The position numbers and the translations under genes were made by a program. From Zoogloea sp. (GTDB lineage: Bacteria; Pseudomonadota; Gammaproteobacteria; Burkholderiales; Rhodocyclaceae): a stretch of DNA of 61,663 nucleotides. Below the pieces are notes generated by a model that worked only from the letters and a program-made list of their open reading frames with translations, did no database searches and had not been told where the DNA came from. Where the stretch lies: assembly GCF_017302315.1 (NCBI RefSeq), contig NZ_JAFLDT010000015.1, positions 1 through 61,663 on the forward strand, written 5' to 3'. This document shows positions 1 through 6,469 of the stretch, one piece after another (the first letter of the stretch is position 1; each line of letters opens with the position of its first letter).

Positions 1-315
1 CAGCGTGGTGAAGTGCGGGCCGGAGTCGCCTGAGACGGCCATGAAGAGGACGTTGTGGCGACAGGCCGCCTCGATGCTGCGGGAACTGACGAGACCCCGG
101 GAATAGGCGAGCAGGACGATCTTGAGGAGCACGGCCGGATCGAAGGCGGGGGCACCCCCCGCATCGTTGCGAAAGCGCGAACGCAGGGCGGAGAGATCGA
201 GTTCCTTATCGACCAGATGGCACAGGGCGAACTCGAAGGAGCCGGGCAGAACCTGGCGCTGGAAATCCACCGGAATCATCTTCAAACCGTAATCGGGGGT
301 CTTGAAGCGGGGCAT
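1..315 (-). CDS. IS1182-like transposase, N-terminal part (cut by window edge)
   Basis: Reading leftward from an ATG at 315 the frame is open to the window edge (105 codons). It begins MPRFKTPDYG and contains a segment with the order GAPAFDPAVLLKIVLLAYSR, then SSREIE and CRHNVLFMAVSG. That pattern is typical of the N-terminal domain of IS1182-type (DUF772) transposases. The catalytic DDE residues would lie beyond the edge, so it is unknown whether the element is complete. It lies downstream of the last integron cassette and points away from it. Family assignment is from remembered sequence pattern. Confidence 0.8.
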   Translation of the reverse strand, partial: MPRFKTPDYGLKMIPVDFQRQVLPGSFEFALCHLVDKELDLSALRSRFRNDAGGAPAFDPAVLLKIVLLAYSRGLVSSRSIEAACRHNVLFMAVSGDSGPHFTTL

Positions 316-391
316 CGGGGAATTCCGGAGGTGGGATGTCCAATTATACCGAAGGCATTCTGTGGGCGGTGGGGGAAGGGTTTTTCTACAG
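1..391 (-). mobile_element. Insertion sequence (IS1182-like), right part
   Basis: The transposase start is at 315. The 76 bases between it and the first attC-like site include GGGTTTTTCTACAG (378-391), a plausible IS terminus. To its right the sequence matches the neighbouring attC sites, so the boundary is set near 391. The other end and any target duplication are outside the window, so the boundary is an inference. Confidence 0.5.
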
Positions 392-487
392 CCTCAACGT
401 TGTAGGTAAGGGGCGCTGCGCGACGCTTTATCGCGCAGCGTCCAGCGGAGGCCGAAGGCCGGAGCGGCCTTGACCGCAATGTTAGCC
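392..487 (-). other. attC site 1 (outermost cassette, next to the IS)
   Basis: This imperfect inverted repeat has the core GCGCTGCGCG...CGCGCAGCG seen in the other attC sites. It ends with GTTAGCC at 481-487, overlapping the stop codon of the ATP-grasp gene. The far R box reads CCTCAAC instead of the consensus RYYYAAC, and the IS begins immediately beyond it, so this end may have been altered by the insertion. Confidence 0.75.
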
Positions 488-1258
488 ATTAAGCATATCC
501 ACGAAGCGAGATGCTGGCCATTTCTTTCGGTCCGAAACTTGGCCATCGCCGAGCTCAATTAAACGTGGCCCTCCCTTGGCAGAGAGCACGATATCAACCG
601 AGAAAAACGGGCTATCGATGCGTGCAGCAATGCGCTCAACGATTTCGGGAACCACGCCATCGCGGGAAAATGCTTTGCGATTGAAGATGAAGTAGCGCTC
701 TTCAGTTTCGGGGCTTAGCGCTTCAAATTCTCTTATGCAAACACCGCCTTCTATTTGGCCTCGGTATTTTTCTATGAGCGCAACAATTTCTGTGACCTCT
801 TCGACGGTCTTGGCGACAGAGCCACGAGAAGTGGTCAGTGACTTCACATAGTCTTTAACGAAGTACGCTTGCCAACCTTGGCTGGCAAGCTCCAAAGAAA
901 AGTCAGCATCTCTTTTGAGGAAGATGGTTTTTGGAGTGAGGTCTTCACACAAGGAATACCATTCAGGTAAATAGTGGCAATGGCGGTATTGCTGGGGCGA
1001 CGTGAGCATTTGCCCGCCCTTGCTCTCGACAGCGGATTGAAGCCGGGCGTAGTTGTCCGGCGTAAGCATCCAGCCGCGATACACGACCTCTTCTCCCTCA
1101 TTCAAAGGCGGGCGCGGCTTGAATTCCCCAAGTTCGAAATCCTCTGCGGAGTACAGCGAACAGGCCAGTCCCGCTGCTTGAGCAGCGTTGAACTCCTCTT
1201 CGTATGCCTCATCAGGCTTCTTATTTTCGAAAGGATCGCACGGGTAGAGTAGGCGCAT
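482..1258 (-). CDS. Integron cassette protein: R2K-like ATP-grasp enzyme
   Basis: This 258-residue protein starts at the ATG MRLLYPCDPF (1258). An open frame continues upstream to 1504 only because it reads through attC site 2, so that extension is rejected. The fold signature is ATP-grasp: a lysine in YFVKDYVKS, an acidic strand REFEAL, and a C-terminal metal-binding stretch with FFSVDIVLS and LIELGDGQVSD. The layout (short N-terminal domain, two conserved Arg and a Lys) resembles the R2K clade, a group proposed to ligate amino acids or peptides in virus-host conflict. The TAA stop overlaps attC site 1, as is normal for a compact cassette. The substrate is unknown; assignment is to fold and probable clade only. 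Confidence 0.75.
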   Translation of the reverse strand: MRLLYPCDPFENKKPDEAYEEEFNAAQAAGLACSLYSAEDFELGEFKPRPPLNEGEEVVYRGWMLTPDNYARLQSAVESKGGQMLTSPQQYRHCHYLPEWYSLCEDLTPKTIFLKRDADFSLELASQGWQAYFVKDYVKSLTTSRGSVAKTVEEVTEIVALIEKYRGQIEGGVCIREFEALSPETEERYFIFNRKAFSRDGVVPEIVERIAARIDSPFFSVDIVLSAKGGPRLIELGDGQVSDRKKWPASRFVDMLNG

Positions 1259-1267
1259 GATTTGGAT

Positions 1268-1356
1268 GGCTAACGTAGAACAAACCGGCGCTGCGCGGCG
1301 CTTTATCGCGCAGCGTCCAGCGACCGAAGGGAGCGAGGTTGAGCGCCATGTTAGAA
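1268..1356 (-). other. attC site 2
   Basis: It runs from GGCTAAC (1268-1274) to GTTAGAA (1350-1356). Between them are the two arms GCGCTGCGCGGCGC and GCGCAGCGTCC separated by TTTATC. It belongs to the longer of the two attC types here (about 90 bases), with sites 1, 4 and 5. It sits between the ATP-grasp and secreted-protein cassettes. Confidence 0.85.
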
Positions 1357-1358
1357 CG

Positions 1359-1808
1359 TTACTCTTCATGCTGCGAGACCAAGCCATATGTTCTGGGGAA
1401 GCGTCGCTTGAAGTCCGTAACGGCCGTATAGTCCAAGAGGCCAACGACTCTGGTCGTGGCTTTTGCACCGGACTTGGTAAGGGTATTGGCGAACTGAGCA
1501 TCACCCCATTGCAGTAGCAGGGCGTACATGTGGCAGGCTAACTCATCTGAACCAGCGCCCATGATTGTGGAGCGGGCGGTGTAGCGAAAAAACTTCTCTA
1601 AACCAGTACGGCTCTTTTGTGCGGCGATCAGACCAGCGTGATAGTCGTACTTGTCGAAGCGCTTTGCTTGCGTGCAAGCACCTTCGCAACCCACGGCTGG
1701 GTTTTCGACCGCTAGCTTGGTCCAATCCTGGCATTCCTTGTCCGCCGCGCAGGCGGACGCGAGTAAAGGGAAAAGCACAGCGACGAAACCAAGAGCGAGG
1801 CGCATCAT
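1359..1808 (-). CDS. Integron cassette protein: secreted, Cys-rich, unknown function
   Basis: The protein has 149 residues. It begins MMRLALGFVAVLFPLLASACAA, a clear signal peptide with a short basic start and a hydrophobic core. The Cys at the end of ASAC could be a lipid-attachment site, but the -3 residue does not fit the usual lipobox, so cleavage by signal peptidase I is more likely. The mature part has several Cys residues (CQDW, GCEGAC, LACHM), suggesting disulfides in the periplasm. The upstream open frame to 2075 passes through attC site 3 and is not used. I do not recognise a family. The TAA stop lies 2 bases inside the cassette from attC site 2. Confidence 0.7.
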   Translation of the reverse strand: MMRLALGFVAVLFPLLASACAADKECQDWTKLAVENPAVGCEGACTQAKRFDKYDYHAGLIAAQKSRTGLEKFFRYTARSTIMGAGSDELACHMYALLLQWGDAQFANTLTKSGAKATTRVVGLLDYTAVTDFKRRFPRTYGLVSQHEE

Positions 1809-1813
1809 TTGCG

Positions 1814-1884
1814 TTCTAACGTTCAAAATCACCGGACGCTGCGCGGCTTTATCGCGCAGCGTCCGGTGGATTGCAGGGTTGGGC
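1814..1884 (-). other. attC site 3 (short type)
   Basis: This site of about 70 bases has the ends TTCTAAC (1814-1820) and GTTGGGC (1878-1884). The arms are CACCGGACGCTGCGCGGC and GCGCAGCGTCCGGTGG around TTTATC. It shares this form with site 6 and differs from the longer sites 1, 2, 4 and 5. The R box near 1884 matches the GTTRRRY consensus exactly. Confidence 0.85.
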
Positions 1885-1890
1885 CTCGGG

Positions 1891-2439
1891 TTACCAATAC
1901 GACCCCCGTTTATCAGTGCGGTAAGTATTGGTAGTTCCTTCGAGCAAATGCGGGTGTACATGGAGATAGTCCCACGCAAACTCGTTGATATTGTGCGCGA
2001 ACCCTTCGAGGGCGTTGCCCATCGAAGCAGACAAGTGAATGATGCCGCTGGCTTTGAGACCTTGCACGACGCCATCGTCGATGCGGAGCGTGTTTGCGCG
2101 AGTATTCTCCGCGAGGTAGTACCGGAGAATTTGCTTTTCGTCCTCGGTCAGACACTGCAATCGCTCCTCGATACGCCGATAGCGGCGCCTCCTGAACCAC
2201 CATTGCTTTACGAGAGCGATGCCGTCGCCGATAACGGAAACCACGAAAAGCCCGACGGTGACAACGAGGGTAAGGCCCAGCATAGGGCGATTGTTTTGTG
2301 CAAGCTCAAATACTCCGATGAACTTGAGAAACTCCTCGTTGGCAAAGAGAAGAAAGGCAGCCATGACACCAAGCGCTATGAGATAGCGTGGAGCGAGCTT
2401 CAGGAACTCGAGAAATGTCTTGGCGGCTTCAGCGAACAT
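1891..2439 (-). CDS. Integron cassette protein: SieB-like superinfection exclusion membrane protein
   Basis: The protein has 182 residues starting MFAEAAKTFLEFLKL. Two hydrophobic helices are visible at about residues 17-34 and 53-75. A basic stretch WWFRRRRYRR and a soluble cytoplasmic tail of about 100 residues with LTEDEKQILRYYL follow. This order matches the superinfection exclusion protein B family (SieB, PF14163), in which phage-encoded members block infection by related phages at the inner membrane. Function in this cassette is inferred from family only. It is the third cassette counted from the IS side and is enclosed by attC sites 3 and 4. No clear Shine-Dalgarno sequence precedes the ATG, as for several genes in this array. 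Confidence 0.7.
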   Translation of the reverse strand: MFAEAAKTFLEFLKLAPRYLIALGVMAAFLLFANEEFLKFIGVFELAQNNRPMLGLTLVVTVGLFVVSVIGDGIALVKQWWFRRRRYRRIEERLQCLTEDEKQILRYYLAENTRANTLRIDDGVVQGLKASGIIHLSASMGNALEGFAHNINEFAWDYLHVHPHLLEGTTNTYRTDKRGSYW

Positions 2440-2447
2440 ATTGAGAG

Positions 2448-2537
2448 GCCCAACGTTGTAGGTAAGGGGCGCTGCGCGGCGCTTTATCGCGCAGCGCCCA
2501 GCGACCGGAGGGAGCGGCCTTGACCGCAGTGTTAGGC
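2448..2537 (-). other. attC site 4
   Basis: The ends are GCCCAAC (2448-2454) and GTTAGGC (2531-2537), both fitting the RYYYAAC/GTTRRRY consensus. The internal arms GCGCTGCGCGGCGC and GCGCAGCGCCC surround TTTATC. The left half, from AACGTTGTAGGTAAGG onward, is the same as in site 1. It overlaps the stop codon of the next cassette gene. Confidence 0.9.
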
Positions 2538-3059
2538 ATTGGGCATTACCGGTTGGGCCATTACAAACTGGACGAGATCAGCCACGGTCTTAACTTTGTC
2601 GTAATACGGGTTACTTTCTGTGTTTTCAAGCGACCGCTGGCTACGAAATGCAATGGCGACAAGCAGTTCATCTAGATCGTCAGGATCAAGGTTGAGTCCA
2701 CTTGTTTCGTAAAGCTGATCCGTTGGGCGCAGGGGGAACTTTGAGCCAGATGTACCCAATATTTTTCCCAGTTCTTCATACACGGCCCGTACGACATGGG
2801 TATCCAATTTCTTGGCGCCAATTGAACGGGCAAAGGTGCAGATGGACTCACCTTCACGAGCATTGGCCAGACGCCTCAGGCGCCGCTTTTCAAGGATGAT
2901 ACCTACGGCCATAGCTGCAACGAGGGGGCCCCAAACTAACGGCCAAGCAACGATGAGTGCCGCAAAAACACCAAAGAATCCGACAGCGAACACCCATTTG
3001 AGAAATGGATTTGCTCCTTCTTGTGGAAACTGAGGCATGAACCGAGATGGTGTGCGCAT
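2532..3059 (-). CDS. Integron cassette protein: membrane protein with acyl-carrier-like C-terminal domain
   Basis: The 175-residue protein has two closely spaced hydrophobic helices at about residues 19-55 (WVFAVGFFGVF and LVWGPLVAAMAVG). The basic run EKRRLRRLAN comes next, then a soluble domain of about 100 residues. That domain contains PLRPTDQLYE, LDPDDLDELLVAIA and KVKTVADLVQFV. This order resembles acyl-carrier-protein-like four-helix domains such as DUF1493, including the terminal TVxDLVxFV helix. The canonical DSL phosphopantetheine serine is not present, so it probably does not carry an acyl chain by the usual means. The family is uncertain. The stop overlaps attC site 4. Confidence 0.65.
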   Translation of the reverse strand: MRTPSRFMPQFPQEGANPFLKWVFAVGFFGVFAALIVAWPLVWGPLVAAMAVGIILEKRRLRRLANAREGESICTFARSIGAKKLDTHVVRAVYEELGKILGTSGSKFPLRPTDQLYETSGLNLDPDDLDELLVAIAFRSQRSLENTESNPYYDKVKTVADLVQFVMAQPVMPNA

Positions 3060-3066
3060 GATTGAT

Positions 3067-3153
3067 GCCTAACGTAGAGCTAACCGGCGCTGCGCGGCGT
3101 TATCGCGCAGCGTCCAGAGAGCGAAGCGAACGGGGTTGAGCGCCGGGTTAGAG
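3067..3153 (-). other. attC site 5
   Basis: The ends are GCCTAAC (3067-3073) and GTTAGAG (3147-3153). The arms GGCGCTGCGCGGCG and CGCGCAGCGTCC are separated by TTAT. It overlaps the stop codon of the next small membrane-protein cassette. Confidence 0.9.
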
Positions 3154-3477
3154 CGCACAGAAACCCTCCGCGTGTAGGCGAAAGCCTAGAAGCATGGTGC
3201 AAATACCTGCCAAAAGGAGAGATAGCTCGACTGTCGTTCGATACTTGGGTGACAGTTGCGTTAGAAGGTTCTGATGACGCACGAGAATGCCGATGTAAAA
3301 AAACAGTGGCGCCGTGACCAAGAGCCACGCCGGAACGCCGGACATCACGACGCCTGGGCCGCGGCGACCGGGAATAAACAGATCTCCTCCAATAGCCCCC
3401 TCCAGTAGATATAAAAATACCCCGCCAAACAACGCGAGCAACAGAACATGCTCATGAAATCGGAGTGGCCGGTGCAT
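3148..3477 (-). CDS. Integron cassette protein: small membrane protein
   Basis: The protein has 109 residues with three predicted membrane helices: about 9-28 (EHVLLLALFGGVFLYLLEGA), 46-66 (GVPAWLLVTAPLFFYIGILV) and 83-99 (VELSLLLAGICTMLLGF). I do not recognise a family. The ATG at 3477 lies directly beside attC site 6 and the TAA stop lies inside attC site 5, so the cassette has almost no non-coding sequence. Expression would depend on a promoter near attI. Confidence 0.65.
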   Translation of the reverse strand: MHRPLRFHEHVLLLALFGGVFLYLLEGAIGGDLFIPGRRGPGVVMSGVPAWLLVTAPLFFYIGILVRHQNLLTQLSPKYRTTVELSLLLAGICTMLLGFRLHAEGFCAL

Positions 3478-3480
3478 GCG

Positions 3481-3547
3481 CTCTAACGTGGGAAATCACC
3501 GGACTGCGCGGCTTTTTGCGCAGGTCCGGTGGATTGAAGGGTTGGGC
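3481..3547 (-). other. attC site 6 (short type, first cassette)
   Basis: This site of about 67 bases has the ends CTCTAAC (3481-3487) and GTTGGGC (3541-3547). The arms CACCGGACTGCGCGGC and GCGCAGGTCCGGTGG surround a T-rich loop. It is very similar to site 3 and closes the cassette nearest to the integrase remnant. Confidence 0.85.
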
Positions 3548-3552
3548 GGCAT

Positions 3553-3945
3553 TTAGCTCCAGACGACATTGGCGACTCCAGGAATGGCGAAGACAAGTTC
3601 GACAAGATGAATTCGCAGTTCTTCTATCTCGGACGATGGATCGATGCGCTTGAATAAGCGCTGAATCGTTGATACCTCGGCAACCGGAAATATGTTCCAT
3701 TCGGTTGTGCTGCCATCGGTGTTCCCGCAGCCAAGCCAAAGCATGAAGGGCTTACGGGAAATCATAACCACCCACCCAAAGTCTTCAGGGATAACGCCCT
3801 CTACAGAAACACCGCGCGCCTTGAGTTGCGCAGCAAGCCACTGCGCCAACGCCTTTCCATAGCGCCCCGGATTTGTTTGCTCCTCCTCCCCTGCGATGGG
3901 TTTGAAGAAGTCAGAAGTGAAGGTGACTTGAGGACTAGTGCTCAT
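3553..3945 (-). CDS. Integron cassette protein, unknown function (first cassette)
   Basis: The protein has 130 residues starting MSTSPQVTFTSDFF at 3945, directly after the attI/cassette junction. The longer open frame to 4044 reads through the attI region and is not used. It is soluble, with a motif-rich middle: EEEQTNPGRYGKALAQWL, IPEDFGWVVMI, and KPFMLWLGCGN. The pattern looks like a compact alpha/beta domain. I do not recognise a named family and see no catalytic signature. As the first cassette it should be the most strongly expressed from any promoter in the integrase region. Confidence 0.65.
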   Translation of the reverse strand: MSTSPQVTFTSDFFKPIAGEEEQTNPGRYGKALAQWLAAQLKARGVSVEGVIPEDFGWVVMISRKPFMLWLGCGNTDGSTTEWNIFPVAEVSTIQRLFKRIDPSSEIEELRIHLVELVFAIPGVANVVWS

Positions 3946-3948
3946 GAC

Positions 3949-4080
3949 GCCCAACGTGAAGTAGACGACAAATGTCGCCTCTGGCGTCTTACACGACTGT
4001 CGCATAAGCTGCCATAACTCACTAAATCTTTGTATATAAAACAATTATCGAAAAGACTTTCCGTCACGATGTCGTCTACC
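3949..4080 (-). promoter_or_regulatory. attI-like recombination region and probable promoters between integrase remnant and first cassette
   Basis: GCCCAAC at 3949-3955 reads GTTGGGC in the cassette direction. It marks the junction where the first cassette was inserted, which is where attI is expected. From here to the integrase start the sequence is AT-rich (TTTGTATATAAAACAATTATC around 4029-4049). It has matching 10-base arms GTAGACGACA (3961-3970) and TGTCGTCTAC (4070-4079). In integrons this interval carries the integrase promoter and the cassette promoter, but I cannot place either with confidence. Confidence 0.55.
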
Positions 4081-4084
4081 CTTC

Positions 4085-4270
4085 ATGCGGCCCTACCTCG
4101 TTGCCCGGCTTGCTGGATCGGGTTTGAGAGCGGATCAGCTCAAGCACTACGATCTGCGAACCAAGCAGGCTTATGTGGGATGGATTAAACGCCACATCGC
4201 TTTTCATGACAAGCGGCACCCTTTAAAGATGGGCAAGGCGGAGGCGTTTCTGGGCGTACGGGCGGTGACG
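4085..4270 (+). pseudogene. Integron integrase (IntI) remnant, 5' end only
   Basis: The translation from the ATG at 4085 contains LKHYDLRTKQAYVGWIKRHI and AFHDKRHP, then EAFL. This is the N-terminal arm-binding region of integron tyrosine recombinases (compare the usual HYxLRTxQAYVxWI...FHxxRHP). About two codons appear missing before EAFL. After about residue 57 the similarity ends and the catalytic R-H-R-Y part is absent from the window. It runs divergently from the cassettes, as expected for intI. The gene is a truncated remnant, so this array cannot be rearranged by its own integrase. Confidence 0.8.
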
Positions 4271-4446
4271 CACAACGCAGGTAGCACCACGTCAATCCAG
4301 CCCCCGCGCAACTCACCGATAGGGCGGCACCCTCGTCCCACCCCATCCGCCCCCGCCTGTCAGTCCATTGCAAGATCCAGGCAAGTGCGCGTTAAGGCTT
4401 CATCGGTACAGTCGGCGCCAGAGCCCTTCACTCCGTTCGTGCCGCC
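4271..4446. other. Non-coding stretch between integrase remnant and VirK pseudogene
   Basis: No gene, RNA or repeat is recognisable. Open frames here have no family resemblance and overlap on both strands, as is common in high-GC DNA. It may hold the deletion scar of the integrase gene. Confidence 0.5.
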
Positions 4447-5106
4447 ATGTCCTCGCTTCATGCCTTCACCCGCATCGCCCCTGCCACCCCGGCCGCCAAC
4501 TGGCCGCCGCTGCCCGATGTGCTGGGGCCGGCCCGCACGCGGCGGGTGTTCCATATCGCCTCAAGTACCGTCTGCTCAGGTGGTTCACGACGCCCGAGCG
4601 CCGCCTGCTGCTGCAGGCCCTGGACCGCCACCCTGCCTGGGCACGCCTGCTGGACGCCGACCGGCGCAGCTTCTACGTGTTCTATCGGCGCTACCTGGAT
4701 CGCCGATCTGGACCCGGCGGCTGGCCACTTCGGGCCCATGCTGTGCAAGTAGCTGGCCGGCGGGAGCAGCCTGCGGGTAGCCCAGGCCCCCGGCTGCACG
4801 GTGGGTCTGACCCTCAACGTCCCCACGCGTATCGAAGGTTACTGGGCCCGGTGCCTGTACGATGCCGACGCGCGCCCCGTCTTCAACCTGAACTTCGGTT
4901 TCACGGCCGCGGATACCCTGCTCATCGCCTCGCTGCAGGGGCTCAAGCGCGCCGATGGCAGCAACCGCGAGACGATCCGCACCCTGACCAAGCAGTGCCA
5001 TGGCCTGCGCCCCCGACCCGCCGATGTGGCTACGGGGGGACAAGCAGAACGCGCCGCCGTTATTCGAGTTTCAGTAGAGGTGAATCGGAGGTGCCCAGGG
5101 CCTTGA
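4447..5106 (+). pseudogene. VirK/YbjX (DUF535) family protein, frameshifted
   Basis: Three pieces in different frames together match the DUF535 family. First is MSSLHAFTRIAP up to ARTRRVF (frame from 4447). Then KYRLLRWFTTPERRLLLQAL and WARLLDADRR lie in another frame (about 4560-4700). Last is VGLTLNVPTRIEGYW, then NLNFGF, LLIASLQGLK and TIRTLTKQCHGLRP back in the first frame (to about 5015). There is also a TAG stop at 4750 in the first frame and the middle of the family appears deleted. The intact protein in enterobacteria is a poorly understood envelope or virulence-associated factor. Here it is not translatable as one protein. Confidence 0.75.
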
Positions 5107-5187
5107 TTCGGCGGTGGGCCTTGAGTGATGCCGCTCCACGGATGGCCGGAGAGCCCGAAGGGTTGAATACATCCAAATTTCTGACGC

Positions 5188-5440
5188 GTCATCTGACGGT
5201 CATTGGGCTCTCTCCAGTAGTGGCGACTTCAGTCGCCCATCCTGCGCAGAACGCCCGCATGCCCTTGATCGGAGTCCGCGGGCGACTGAAGTCGCCCCCA
5301 CATTCCCTCCAGCGGCCTTCAGTGCCTCCCTTGAACCCCCTTCAGCTTCACCCATCGGGTGATCTCGCCGAAGGAACCCCCAGGCTCACATCAGCATTGG
5401 GTTTGTGTCTGCTTCAGGAAGGATAGCCGAGGGAAACGCG
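5188..5440 (+). repeat. Dispersed repeat family A, copy 1
   Basis: Shared segments with copies 2 and 3 include TTTCTGACGCGTCATCTGACGG, GGGCTCTCTCC, the double palindrome at 5222-5296, CTTCACCCATCGGGTGATC and ATTGGGTTTGTGTCTGCTTC. It is more diverged than the other two copies are from each other. It fills most of the 374-base gap between the VirK pseudogene and nifQ; no gene is seen here. Confidence 0.8.
5222..5296. repeat. REP-like palindrome pair (BIME-like)
   Basis: GGCGACTTCAGTCGCC (5222-5237) and GGCGACTGAAGTCGCC (5281-5296) face each other across a 43-base spacer. The spacer holds GCATGCCCTTGATCGG and AGTCCGCGG. The same spacer words occur, in the opposite direction, in the pairs at 22687-22760 and 61516-61591. 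Confidence 0.85.
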
Positions 5441-5480
5441 TCCACAGAATCACAGCCGGGCGGCTGACATCCTGCCCCCC

Positions 5481-5996
5481 TCACGCACTCCCCTCAAAAC
5501 ACCCCGCATACTCCGAACACTCGGCGCAGCTCGGTGCCCGGCAGGCTCGCACCTGGGCGCGGTCGCAGAGCTGTTTGTAGAAGAACTTCTTCCAGCGCAG
5601 GTTGTGCACGTTTTTGGCATGCAGTACCGGGAAGTGGCGGGCGATGAGGGCGCCGAGGGCCGGGCGTTCGGGCAGGCCGAGGTCTTCCCAGAGGTGATCC
5701 TGGCCGAAGCACGACAGGGCGATCCAGCGGGCGATGGAGATGGTGTGGGTGCTGCCGGTGGCGGCGTTCTCGAGCAGCAGCTCAAGCAGGTCGCCGTACT
5801 CTTCATGGCGATCATCGATGCCGGTGGAGCCATCCTCGCGGACCACCGCCGGATGGCGTGCGGCCCACAGGGTCGCGATGGCAGCGGCCTGATCGCCAAA
5901 CTCGGCCTCCAGGGCCAGGGCCAGCCAGGCCGGCACCAGCCGCGTCGGCGGCAGGGCGGCACGGGCGGCAAGGTAGCTGCGGGACAGGTCATTCAT
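5481..5996 (-). CDS. nifQ: NifQ, molybdenum donor for FeMo-cofactor synthesis
   Basis: NifQ is an iron-sulfur protein that supplies molybdenum to NifEN and NifH during FeMo-cofactor assembly. The 171-residue product shows the family's C-terminal Cys motif C152-x4-C157-x2-C160-x5-C166 (CRAPSC, AEC, AGCF), preceded by HLWEDLGLPER and LRWKKFFYKQLC. Start chosen at the ATG at 5996, which has GAGGAG about 7 bases upstream; the GTG at 6023 would add nine residues. It is the last gene of the nifENX operon, 134 bases after fdxB. Cytoplasmic. Confidence 0.95.
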   Translation of the reverse strand: MNDLSRSYLAARAALPPTRLVPAWLALALEAEFGDQAAAIATLWAARHPAVVREDGSTGIDDRHEEYGDLLELLLENAATGSTHTISIARWIALSCFGQDHLWEDLGLPERPALGALIARHFPVLHAKNVHNLRWKKFFYKQLCDRAQVRACRAPSCAECSEYAGCFEGSA

Positions 5997-6130
5997 GACG
6001 CGCTCCTCGTCGGCGGAAGTCACCCATCAGGTTTCAGAATGCAGGAATGAATCGGGCTGCGTCCCGGGTTGGCTCCGGAAAAAGCGTCTGGATGCCATTC
6101 GGGCCGCGCGCCGGATTCGATCACACACGC

Positions 6131-6436
6131 TCAGACCTGGGCTGCCTCATGGGTGTAGCACTTCTTGGGACAAACCTTGGAACAGGCTTCGCAACCCACG
6201 CAGTTTTCCTTGTGGGCGATGGTCATCACCTTCTTCTCGTACTCTTCGTCCTCGTCGCCGTCGGGGTCGATGGCGAGGAGTTCGCCGTCCTCGGTCAGGC
6301 CGACCAGGGCCAGCACGTCACGGGCGCACACCCGCACGCAGCGGGCGCAGCCGATGCACTTTTCCTGGTTCAGTTCGGCGACGAACTTGGGCGTCCAGAG
6401 CTCGCCACTCGGCAGGGTCACGGAAAAATCAGCCAT
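6131..6436 (-). CDS. fdxB: Nif-specific ferredoxin III (FdxB type)
   Basis: This small 2[4Fe-4S] ferredoxin has 101 residues. The first cluster motif is C27-x2-C30-x2-C33-x3-C37 (CIGCARCVRVC) followed by Ala instead of the usual Pro. The second is C79-x2-C82-x2-C85-x3-C89-P with an extra C93 (CVGCEACSKVCPKKC). A long acidic insert (DPDGDEDEEYEKK) between the motifs is typical of the nif-associated 'ferredoxin III' family. It probably passes electrons in nitrogenase cofactor assembly or to nitrogenase reductase; the exact partner is not known from sequence. It lies 33 bases after the DUF683 gene in the nif operon. Confidence 0.93.
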   Translation of the reverse strand: MADFSVTLPSGELWTPKFVAELNQEKCIGCARCVRVCARDVLALVGLTEDGELLAIDPDGDEDEEYEKKVMTIAHKENCVGCEACSKVCPKKCYTHEAAQV

Positions 6437-6469
6437 TTCAACTCTCCAGAGGGGTTAGAGTGGCGCCGC

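Noticed and set aside
1259-1504. Upstream extension of the ATP-grasp gene
   Set aside because: The added part is a translation of attC site 2 and the neighbouring cassette; the true start is at the cassette edge.
4029-4049. LexA-like box before the integrase remnant
   Set aside because: TTG...CAA spacing is one base short of CTG-N10-CAG; too degenerate to call.
4368-5426. 352-codon open frame across the VirK pseudogene
   Set aside because: Only a short middle piece matches DUF535; the rest is out of frame with the family and runs into a repeat.
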